NCBI GenBank assembly: GCA_027083665.1
Contig: JALWNV010000062.1
Coordinates: 1,015 to 20,078, forward strand
Origin: Helicobacteraceae bacterium
GTDB lineage: Bacteria; Campylobacterota; Campylobacteria; Campylobacterales; Sulfurimonadaceae
Reading direction: 5' to 3'
DNA: 19,064 bases
Of this stretch, positions 12,652 through 19,064 are shown piece by piece. The stretch's first letter is position 1, and the number at the start of each line of letters is the position of its first letter. A model generated the notes under the pieces. The model saw nothing but the letters and a program-made list of their open reading frames with translations. It was not told where the DNA came from and made no database searches. The position numbers and the translations under genes are program-made.

Positions 12652-14277
12652 ATGACGAAGTATATTTTTGTAACGGGCGGGGTACTCAGTTCTTTGGGCA
12701 AAGGTGTGACGGCGGCAAGCATCGGAGCGCTGCTCAAACATTCCGGCAAGCAGGTCGGTATGCTCAAGATCGACCCTTATATCAACGTCGACCCCGGGAC
12801 CATGAGTCCGCTCGAGCACGGGGAGGTTTTCGTCACCAAAGACGGGGCGGAGACGGACCTTGACATCGGAAACTACGAGCGTTTTCTCGATACTTCGTTT
12901 CTCAAGACCAGCAATTTCACGACCGGACAGGTCTACAGCTCCGTGATCGAGCGCGAACGCTCCGGCGGCTACCTCGGGCAGACGATCCAGGTCATTCCGC
13001 ATATCGTCGGCGAGATCGTCGACCGCATCAAAAAAGCGGGGGAGGGGCACGACATCCTCGTCGTCGAGCTCGGCGGGACCGTCGGTGACATCGAGGGGCA
13101 GCCCTTTCTCGAGGCCGTGCGCCAGATGAAGCACGACGAGGAGGTGGCGGGAACGTTCTTCATCCACGTCACTCTCATCCCCTATATCAAAGCCGCCGGC
13201 GAACACAAAAGCAAGCCGACGCAGCACTCGGTGCAGGAACTGCGCCGTATCGGGATCACACCGCAGATGATCATTGCGCGCAGCGAACAGCCGCTGCCGA
13301 AAACGTTCAAAAAAAAGCTGGCGTTCTCCTGTGACGTATCGCAAGACAGCGTGATCGAAGCACTCGATGCGGCAAGTATCTACGCGGTTCCCATCAGTTT
13401 CATGCAGCAGAACATTCTTGCGCCCATCGCCAAAGAGCTCGGCCTCGGCGAGCTCGATCCGGATATGTCCGAATGGGACGCGCTGGTCAAGAAGATCGTT
13501 TCGCCGCAAAAGCGGGTCACAGTCGGTTTCGTCGGAAAGTATCTCGAGCTCAAAGAGTCCTACAAATCGCTGATCGAGGCGCTGATCCATTCGGGAGCCC
13601 ATCTGGACACGAAGGTCGAATTCTGCTGGGTCGACAGCGAGGAGATCGAAGAGCGCGGGGCGGAAGCGCTGCTGCAGGACTGCGATTCGGTGCTGGTTGC
13701 CGGCGGTTTCGGTTCGCGCGGTGTCGAGGGCAAGATTCAGGCGATCGAATACGCCCGGGTCAACAAGGTCCCGTACCTCGGTATCTGCCTCGGGATGCAG
13801 CTTTCACTGGTCGAATACGCCCGCAACGTTCTGGGCTACGATGACGCCAACTCCGTCGAGTTCGACGAGGAGACGACGCATCCGATGATCTATCTGATCG
13901 ATGCTTTCATCAACCAGTCCGGCGAAACGGAACTGCGTACCCATACCTCGCCGATGGGCGGGACACTGCGTCTGGGCGAATACCCCTGCGATACCAAAGA
14001 GGGCTCGCTGCTGCGGCAGGCGTACGGGCAGAAGACGATCTTCGAGCGTCACCGCCACCGCTACGAAGCCAACCCGACGTACCGCAAGGAACTCGAAGCG
14101 GCGGGGATGGTTGTCACCGGCGAATCCAACGGCCTGATCGAAGCCGTGGAAATCCCCGAACATCCGTGGTTCCTCGGGGTGCAGTTTCACCCCGAGTTCA
14201 CCTCACGGCTTCAGACGCCGAATCCCTCCATCCTCGCCTTCGTCAAAGCAAGCCTCGAGCATGCCAAACATTCCTGA
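12652..14277 (+). CDS. pyrG: CTP synthase
   Basis: This 541-aa enzyme makes CTP from UTP, ATP and glutamine. The synthetase domain (1-270) opens with [16 protein letters not shown], a P-loop of the family, and contains [22 protein letters not shown] and [17 protein letters not shown]. The glutaminase domain (about 290-541) has the nucleophile C379 in [11 protein letters not shown] and the other triad members H513 and E515 in VQFHPEF. Length is normal. ATG 12652 was chosen over ATG 12637, 15 nt upstream, because TKYIFVTGG is the standard N-terminus, GGGGA sits at a suitable distance and the predicted transcription start leaves no room for a ribosome-binding site at the first ATG. recJ overlaps its last 17 nt. 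Confidence 0.97.
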   Translation: MTKYIFVTGGVLSSLGKGVTAASIGALLKHSGKQVGMLKIDPYINVDPGTMSPLEHGEVFVTKDGAETDLDIGNYERFLDTSFLKTSNFTTGQVYSSVIERERSGGYLGQTIQVIPHIVGEIVDRIKKAGEGHDILVVELGGTVGDIEGQPFLEAVRQMKHDEEVAGTFFIHVTLIPYIKAAGEHKSKPTQHSVQELRRIGITPQMIIARSEQPLPKTFKKKLAFSCDVSQDSVIEALDAASIYAVPISFMQQNILAPIAKELGLGELDPDMSEWDALVKKIVSPQKRVTVGFVGKYLELKESYKSLIEALIHSGAHLDTKVEFCWVDSEEIEERGAEALLQDCDSVLVAGGFGSRGVEGKIQAIEYARVNKVPYLGICLGMQLSLVEYARNVLGYDDANSVEFDEETTHPMIYLIDAFINQSGETELRTHTSPMGGTLRLGEYPCDTKEGSLLRQAYGQKTIFERHRHRYEANPTYRKELEAAGMVVTGESNGLIEAVEIPEHPWFLGVQFHPEFTSRLQTPNPSILAFVKASLEHAKHS

Positions 14278-15856
14278 GGTTCCGCTCGTCGACAAGGCCG
14301 CGCTGCAGCGTCTGCTCGAGGCCCGTTTCACCTCCGGGTTTCTTTCGCTTTCCGACATTCCCCATCCTTCGCAACTGCTCCACGCCGAAAAAGCCGCCCG
14401 CCGGATCGCCGATGCGGTCCGCGGCGGCGAACGGATCGCCCTGGTGGGCGATTATGACGTCGACGGCGTGACCGCGACCGCGCTGAGCGTGCTCTTTTTC
14501 CGTCAGATTCCCTACCCGCTTCAGGTCGTCATCCCCAACCGCTTTACCGACGGCTACGGCGTGTCGCCCGGAGTGCTCGATCGTATCGAGGCCGATGTCG
14601 TTTTTACCGTCGACAACGGCATTAACGCCTTTGAAGCGGCCGAAGTGTGCAAAGCGCGAGGGATCGACCTGATCATCACCGACCATCATACTCCGTCGGA
14701 TTTCCTGCCCGATGCCTATGCCGTCTTCGATCCGAAACGCGAAGACGACCGCTATCCGTTTCCCGAGATCTGCGGAGCACAGGTGGCGTGGCTGCTGCTG
14801 GCGCTGGTCAAAAGGGAACTGGGACTTTCCGTGGACATGAGGCAGTTTCTCGAACTGCTGGCCCTGGCGGTGATCGCCGACGTGATGCCGCTGACGGGGA
14901 TCAACCGTGCGATCGTGCAGGCGGGACTTCGGCAGATGTCGCGCTCGAAGCGCCCGGCGTCGGTAATTATCCGCGAAGCACTCGATACAACGAAACTCGG
15001 TGCCGACGATATCGCCTTTCAGATTGCCCCGCGCCTCAATGCGGCGGGACGTCTCGAAGACGCGGCGATCGCGCTGGAATTTCTCACCGCCGAAGACGAA
15101 ACGGCGGCCTACCGGCAGTTCGAACGGTTGACGCAGCTCAACTCGTTTCGTAAAGCGATCGAGGCCGAGACGACCGAAGCGGCCGTCTCGCAGGTCGATC
15201 CGGCCGACCGGATCATTGTCGTCGCCGGTGAAGGCTGGCATGAAGGCGTGGTGGGGATTGTCGCCTCCCGGCTCGTGCAGCGGTTCGAGCGCCCGGCGAT
15301 CGTGCTGAGCATCGACGGTGAGCGCGCCAAAGGCAGTGCCCGGTCGATCGGCAACATCAGTATCTACGATCTGATCGCTTCGCAGGCACCGCTGCTGCAG
15401 AAGTTCGGCGGACACAAGATGGCGGCAGGGTTGGCATTGTCGAGAGAGGATATCGGCCGGTTTAAAAACGGTATCAACGAAGAGGCCGCCAAACTGGATG
15501 CCGAAGATTTTCTGCCAACCGAGGAGATTGTCGGCCGCCTGGAGGCGGGCAGCGTCGATTTCGAGTTGCTCGAAATCCTGGAGCGTTTCGAGCCCTACGG
15601 CGAAGGCAATCCGCGCCCGCGCTTTTTGGCAAGAGAGGCGGAGGTGGTCGGTGTGCGTTATCTCGGCAGTGACGGCGATCACTCCAAAGTGAGCCTGCGT
15701 TTGTACCCGCACGAGCGTGAAACGTTCGATCTGCTGGCGTTTCGCAGGCGGATGAAGGCCCCGGCTAACGGAAAACTAACGTGCAGTTATACCCTGGCGA
15801 AAAACGAATACAACGGCCGTGTTTCCATCCAGATGATGCTGGAGCGGCTTTATTAG
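14261..15856 (+). CDS. recJ: Single-stranded-DNA-specific 5'-3' exonuclease RecJ
   Basis: This 531-aa DHH-family nuclease acts in recombination and mismatch/base-excision repair. Motif I is DYDVDGVTA (64-72), motif II DNG (118-120), motif III DHH (141-143) and motif IV ADVMPL (206-211), giving the expected Mn-binding aspartates and histidines. RLNAAGRL (258-265) and the DHHA1 motif GGHKMAAG (383-390) follow, then a C-terminal OB-type domain containing [10 protein letters not shown]. The ATG at 14261 lies inside pyrG with only a weak ribosome-binding site, so translation is probably coupled to pyrG. The stop overlaps the end of the convergent barrel gene by 4 nt. Confidence 0.95.
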   Translation: MPNIPEVPLVDKAALQRLLEARFTSGFLSLSDIPHPSQLLHAEKAARRIADAVRGGERIALVGDYDVDGVTATALSVLFFRQIPYPLQVVIPNRFTDGYGVSPGVLDRIEADVVFTVDNGINAFEAAEVCKARGIDLIITDHHTPSDFLPDAYAVFDPKREDDRYPFPEICGAQVAWLLLALVKRELGLSVDMRQFLELLALAVIADVMPLTGINRAIVQAGLRQMSRSKRPASVIIREALDTTKLGADDIAFQIAPRLNAAGRLEDAAIALEFLTAEDETAAYRQFERLTQLNSFRKAIEAETTEAAVSQVDPADRIIVVAGEGWHEGVVGIVASRLVQRFERPAIVLSIDGERAKGSARSIGNISIYDLIASQAPLLQKFGGHKMAAGLALSREDIGRFKNGINEEAAKLDAEDFLPTEEIVGRLEAGSVDFELLEILERFEPYGEGNPRPRFLAREAEVVGVRYLGSDGDHSKVSLRLYPHERETFDLLAFRRRMKAPANGKLTCSYTLAKNEYNGRVSIQMMLERLY

Positions 15857-16956
15857 AACGCCTGGTTGATGTTGGCATACACGGCGTAATCGTTCGTGTT
15901 GGTGACGGCAAAATTGACACGGTAGTCCACGTTCTGCTCTTTTTGCAGGATGTAGTGAACCCCCGCACCCCCGCTGTAGTAATCTCCGTTATCCCGGGCG
16001 CGGTTGGCGGTGTCGCTCGTGCCTTTGGAGCCGCCGCTGAGGTTGGCGTAGCCGCCGAACGCACTCAGGCGGAAATCGGTCCCGCTGATCCGGTACCGGT
16101 ATTCGGTCTGGGCGGCGATCATGTTACGCGCTTTGTACTGTCCGATGACGAAACCGCGCAGGACATTGCGCGCTCCCAGGGCCGCAAGCGCTCCGTCGGG
16201 GGTGTTTTCGCTGCTGTACTGTGCATAGAACTGGGTGGCGAGGACGTCGCCGGACCTGAAGCCTCTGCGGTAGTCCCTGGCGTTGAGCAGAATGTTGTAG
16301 AAGTGTTCCTTCGAACCCCACGCTTGGGGAAAATCGTTGGCGATGAGACTGACCAGCTGCGAACGGCGCGGAAAGAACTTTTCCGATTTCGACCGCGTAT
16401 CGTATGAAAGTGTCGCCCCGATCCCTCCGCGTGCCGAATCTTCGATGCCGTTGGCGGCGAGAAAAAGCCTCCCCGCATCGTTCCGGGCGCTGAACCGCTG
16501 GTCAATATAAAAAAGCTGTCCGCCGGCGTACAGATGCTTCGCGATACGATAAAGCAGCTGCTGCGCCGCGACGGCGATCGTGACGTCGAACCGGGCCTCG
16601 GTACCCACCTCCGCGGGCGGGGTCACGGGGATGTCTTCGCCGAAATCGATCATACTGTTGTTGAAGAGTCCTCCGGCGAGGGTATTGGACTGGAAACGGT
16701 CTTCGCCGAAGAACATTTTATTGACGGCAAAAAGGTTGTAGCTGCGGGTATCGGTGTATTGCCCCGTCAGTATCGCCTGGGAGGGAGAAGAACGCTCATC
16801 CGTTTTGTAGATCAGCATCGCCGTCGCCCCTGCACCCGTTCCGGCGGTGGGGTTGGAGCTGAGAGTCGGCATCGCCCGGAAGCTCATCTGCTCTTCTGCG
16901 GCGAACAGCGGGGCGGATACAAGCAGCAAGGCGGCGCAGAGTCGTCTTGTCGGCAT
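15853..16956 (-). CDS. Omp85/surface-antigen-like outer-membrane barrel protein without POTRA domains
   Basis: From ATG 16956 the product is 367 aa with a signal peptide (MPTRRLCAALLLVSAPLFA) and then barrel strands throughout. ALGARNVLRGFVIGQYKARNMIAAQTEYRYRI resembles the LRGYxxGxYRdrn-xxxQxEYR segment of the Omp85/BamA barrel, including its conserved lid-loop Arg-Gly-Phe, and the chain ends in Phe (NINQAF), the outer-membrane insertion signal. The mature protein begins almost at the first strands, so there is no room for the POTRA repeats of BamA or TamA. Such short Omp85-like proteins are known in many Gram-negatives and their cargo is usually unknown. The start was set by AAGGA 7 nt upstream and by the signal peptide; the frame is open further upstream to 17265, but that is the shadow of the yajR-like gene. 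Confidence 0.78.
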   Translation of the reverse strand: MPTRRLCAALLLVSAPLFAAEEQMSFRAMPTLSSNPTAGTGAGATAMLIYKTDERSSPSQAILTGQYTDTRSYNLFAVNKMFFGEDRFQSNTLAGGLFNNSMIDFGEDIPVTPPAEVGTEARFDVTIAVAAQQLLYRIAKHLYAGGQLFYIDQRFSARNDAGRLFLAANGIEDSARGGIGATLSYDTRSKSEKFFPRRSQLVSLIANDFPQAWGSKEHFYNILLNARDYRRGFRSGDVLATQFYAQYSSENTPDGALAALGARNVLRGFVIGQYKARNMIAAQTEYRYRISGTDFRLSAFGGYANLSGGSKGTSDTANRARDNGDYYSGGAGVHYILQKEQNVDYRVNFAVTNTNDYAVYANINQAF

Positions 16957-16994
16957 GGCGGATTCCTTGGAAAAGTTCGATGTTCGGTGGAAGT

Positions 16995-17000
16995 ATTGTA
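16995..17000 (-). promoter_or_regulatory. Candidate -10 of the Omp85-like gene
   Basis: TACAAT on the minus strand, 38 nt upstream of the ATG at 16956, with no evident -35. The hairpin at 17007-17023 lies where a -35 or a regulator site would be. Confidence 0.35.
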
Positions 17001-17006
17001 CCCCAT

Positions 17007-17023
17007 CCTCCCTGTGTGGGAGG
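17007..17023. promoter_or_regulatory. Inverted repeat between yajR-like and Omp85-like genes
   Basis: CCTCCC (17007-17012) and GGGAGG (17018-17023) flank a 5-nt spacer, 22 nt past the stop of the yajR-like gene and just upstream of the candidate -10 of the barrel gene. On the minus strand no T-tract follows, so a terminator role is doubtful; an operator is equally possible. Confidence 0.35.
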
Positions 17024-17045
17024 GGAAAAGAGGAGAAGCGAGGGG

Positions 17046-18380
17046 TCAGCTTTGCTTGCGCATTTTGGCTTTGAGGGTCTCTTCGTCGAGCACTTCCGAA
17101 TCGTATTTGATAATGATGAGCTTTTCGGTTTCGTTGATATAGAAGTCGGCGATGCCTTCCATCCCTTTGAGCTGTGCGATTTTGCCTTTGTCGTAGTCGT
17201 CGAAATCGAGAAAGAGGTTCGCGCGCAGCCCGGGGTTGCGCATGCCGAGGATCCAGAAAAACCATACCACGGACGCGAGCATCACGAAAATAGCGACGCC
17301 TTCTTTGGAAAAGTGCTGATACAGCGCACCGCCGACGGCACCGCCGAGAAAGATCCCGACGTAGGCGAAGGTGTTCGCCACCCCGAGCGCGGCCCCTTTT
17401 TGATGCACTTTGGCGAACTTGCTGACAAAGCTCTGCAGCAGCGGTTCGAACATGTTGAAGCCGATGAAGAAGAATGTCGCGCCGACGGCGAATGCCCAGA
17501 ATGACGAGGTGAACCCCATGAGCGCGAACGAGGCGATGATAAAGCCGATGGAGATCAGAAAGACCTGTTTGCCTTTTGCGTATTTCTCCCCGAAGACCGC
17601 GGCAGGTCCCATCGCGACGATTCCGAAGACGACAGCGGGAAGGTAGACTTTCCAGAACTCGGTTTCGGGCATGGAAAACTGCTGCTTCATGATGATGGGG
17701 ATCATGAAAAAGGCGATGGCCATGGTCGAGCTGTGAAAGAGGAAGGTGATATACATCCGCACGAGCTCTTTGTCTTTGAAGACATGTTTGATCTGGGCTT
17801 CGTCTTCGCTGTAGTGGTGCACGATCTGCGGCGGTTCCGGTACGGCGGTGAAAAGGATGACAAGCGCGGTGATGGAGAGCACCGCCGTCAGCCAGAACAG
17901 GGAAGAGACCGACCAGACCCCGGCGACGACGGGGCCGATGATCATGGATGCGGCGAAACTCATGGCGATGACCATGCCCATGACCGCCATGGCATGGGCG
18001 CGTTCGTCTTCGCGGACCTGATCGGCGATCATTGCGGTAACGACGGAGCCGATGGCGCCGGCGCCCTGCAGGAAACGCCCGAGCAGCAGCGTATAGATAT
18101 TGTCCGCCATCGCGGCGATCACGGAGCCGGCAGCGAAGATCAGCAAGCCGATGAGGATGGTCTTTTTGCGTCCGATCCGGTCGCTCAGGACACCGAAAGG
18201 AACTTGCAAAAATGCCTGCGTCAGAGCGTAGCCGCCCAATGCCACCCCGGCGAGAAACGGGGTACCGCCGGGCAGTTCCAGCGCGTACTGCGACAAAACG
18301 GAGAGAACGATGAAGAGCCCGAAGAAGCGCAGGCCGACGATCATCGACAGCGGCAGCGTCTTTTTCATAATGGTTTTCAT
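17046..18380 (-). CDS. YajR-like MFS efflux transporter with C-terminal YAM-type domain
   Basis: This 444-aa protein has 12 membrane helices (about 10-380) and a C-terminal cytoplasmic domain. The MFS motif A is GVLSDRIGRKKTI (63-75), and RFLQGAGAIGS (102-112) matches the motif of drug:H+ antiporters. Residues 387-442 (from LFLDFDDYDKGKIAQL through IADFYINETEKLIIIKYDSE) have the beta-alpha-beta pattern of the ferredoxin-like YAM domain of E. coli YajR. Substrates of YajR-type transporters are not firmly established. The start at 18380 has AAAAGG at good spacing. That site lies in the 3' arm of a small TACCT/AGGTA hairpin (18386-18399), which may reduce translation. The -10 is at 18411-18416. 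Confidence 0.85.
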   Translation of the reverse strand: MKTIMKKTLPLSMIVGLRFFGLFIVLSVLSQYALELPGGTPFLAGVALGGYALTQAFLQVPFGVLSDRIGRKKTILIGLLIFAAGSVIAAMADNIYTLLLGRFLQGAGAIGSVVTAMIADQVREDERAHAMAVMGMVIAMSFAASMIIGPVVAGVWSVSSLFWLTAVLSITALVILFTAVPEPPQIVHHYSEDEAQIKHVFKDKELVRMYITFLFHSSTMAIAFFMIPIIMKQQFSMPETEFWKVYLPAVVFGIVAMGPAAVFGEKYAKGKQVFLISIGFIIASFALMGFTSSFWAFAVGATFFFIGFNMFEPLLQSFVSKFAKVHQKGAALGVANTFAYVGIFLGGAVGGALYQHFSKEGVAIFVMLASVVWFFWILGMRNPGLRANLFLDFDDYDKGKIAQLKGMEGIADFYINETEKLIIIKYDSEVLDEETLKAKMRKQS

Positions 18381-18410
18381 AAGTATACCTTTTGAGGTAA
18401 ATTTTTCCGT

Positions 18411-18416
18411 ATTATA
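18411..18416 (-). promoter_or_regulatory. -10 of the yajR-like gene
   Basis: Perfect TATAAT on the minus strand, 30 nt upstream of the ATG at 18380; no clear -35. Confidence 0.5.
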
Positions 18417-18497
18417 GAACGGATTGCTTAGGGTTGCTTCGCGGCAGGATTTTTGGCGGGGAAAATTATTGTTGGTTTAAGGTGTGCGCCGCCGTGT

Positions 18498-19064
18498 TCA
18501 CTTTCTCTCCGCAGGCGTTATGGACGGCTTGAGTCTGATTTTTTCGAGCCATTCGCCCATTTTCCGTTCATAGCCGATCGGTTTGAAGTCGACGAAATGC
18601 AGCGGCTCGGTCAGATACACCTGTTCGACCCAGCCGCCGAAGTCGTGAGGGTAGAGGTAATTTTTGTTGAACTGTCTGATCGTCTCCGGCGGATCGAGCA
18701 GTAGACCGTTTTTTATCGCCTTTTGCGCCGCGTTGATCGCCCGGTAGGCACTGTTGGATTTCGGTGAGGCGCAGAGGTAGATGACCGCCTGTGCGAGGAT
18801 AATACGTGCTTCGGGGTAGCCGATATTTTTGACGCCGGTCATGGCGGAGGTGCACAGTGTCAATGCCTGCGGGTTGGCGTTGCCGATATCTTCGCCGGCG
18901 AGAATAACGAGGCGGCGGGCGATGAACTCGGGCGGTTCTCCGCCTTCGACGAGGCGGGCGAGGTAGTAGATCGCCGCGTCGGGATCGGAGCCGCGGATAG
19001 ATTTGATGAGTGCGCTGGCAAGGTCGTAGTGTTCGGTCGCTTCCGCGCTGCCGCGGCTCTGCGC
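18498..19064 (-). CDS. rarA: RarA (MgsA) replication-associated recombination protein, C-terminal part
   Basis: The 188 visible residues run open to the right edge and are the C-terminal part of a AAA+ protein that acts at stalled replication forks. HYDLASALIKSIRGSDPDAAIYYLARLVEGGEPPEFIARRL, with RLVILAGEDIGNANPQAL after it, is the hallmark of the RarA clamp-loader-like tetramerisation region, followed by PEARIILAQAVIYLCASPKSNSAYRAINAA and the C-terminal YPHDF-GGWVEQ and GYERKMGEWLEKIR. The Walker A and B motifs lie outside the window. An internal ATG at 18863 is not the start, because the conserved region continues upstream without a break. The yajR-like gene follows on the same strand after 117 nt with its own promoter. 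Confidence 0.93.
   Translation of the reverse strand, partial: AQSRGSAEATEHYDLASALIKSIRGSDPDAAIYYLARLVEGGEPPEFIARRLVILAGEDIGNANPQALTLCTSAMTGVKNIGYPEARIILAQAVIYLCASPKSNSAYRAINAAQKAIKNGLLLDPPETIRQFNKNYLYPHDFGGWVEQVYLTEPLHFVDFKPIGYERKMGEWLEKIRLKPSITPAERK

Noticed and set aside
14243..15712. Open frame of 489 codons on the minus strand
   Set aside because: Antisense to recJ, which has all DHH motifs; long antisense frames are expected at this GC content.

Overview
The window looks like chromosome from a sulfur-oxidising, chemolithotrophic member of the Campylobacterota (Sulfurimonas/Sulfurovum/Nitratifractor/Hydrogenimonas-like; genus not resolved). The grounds are a Tat-exported SoxC followed by a SoxD-type cytochrome, a DUF493 protein of the H. 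pylori HP0495 kind, a short (422 aa) LeuC, very tight gene packing, and promoters that are mostly a bare or extended -10 (TGnTATAAT). By eye the GC content is near or above 50%, high for this phylum. No rRNA, tRNA, CRISPR, phage or insertion sequence was seen.

Layout from left to right. (1) 1-1892: start of a sox gene set on the minus strand, soxC then soxD, which runs off the left edge, behind a long structured leader. (2) 2065-4306: a minus-strand operon of moaC, a DUF493 gene, a 340-aa helical protein of unknown function, a 55-aa basic protein and a ParE/RelE-type toxin, joined by overlaps or short gaps. (3) 4468-5310: a secreted NIT-like sensory protein on the plus strand. (4) 5307-7183: leuC and mobA on the minus strand. 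(5) 7291-9087: two DUF481 outer-membrane barrel genes on the plus strand, each with its own promoter; the first has a 120-nt leader with about 26 base pairs in one register. (6) 9071-10693: an RDD membrane protein and an MFS transporter on the minus strand. (7) 10913-12535: a Kef-type cation/proton antiporter on the minus strand, divergent from (8) 12652-15856: pyrG and recJ on the plus strand. (9) 15853-18416: a short Omp85-like barrel protein and a YajR-like MFS transporter on the minus strand. (10) 18498-19064: the C-terminal part of rarA on the minus strand, cut by the right edge.

Some genes connect functionally. SoxC is a molybdenum enzyme, and two molybdenum-cofactor genes (moaC, mobA) lie within 4.2 kb of it, although mobA makes the dinucleotide form that SoxC-type enzymes do not use. 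Three outer-membrane barrels (two DUF481, one Omp85-like) occur in 9 kb. The rest is core metabolism and DNA repair (leuC, pyrG, recJ, rarA).

The most notable non-coding signal is a recurrence of stem-loops in 5' leaders (soxC, moaC, leuC, both DUF481 genes). The leaders of the first DUF481 gene and of soxC are strong enough to be candidate cis-acting RNAs. The best candidate for an unusual protein module is the 340-aa / 55-aa / ParE-like trio at the end of the moaC operon. All identifications come from reading motifs; no database search was run.
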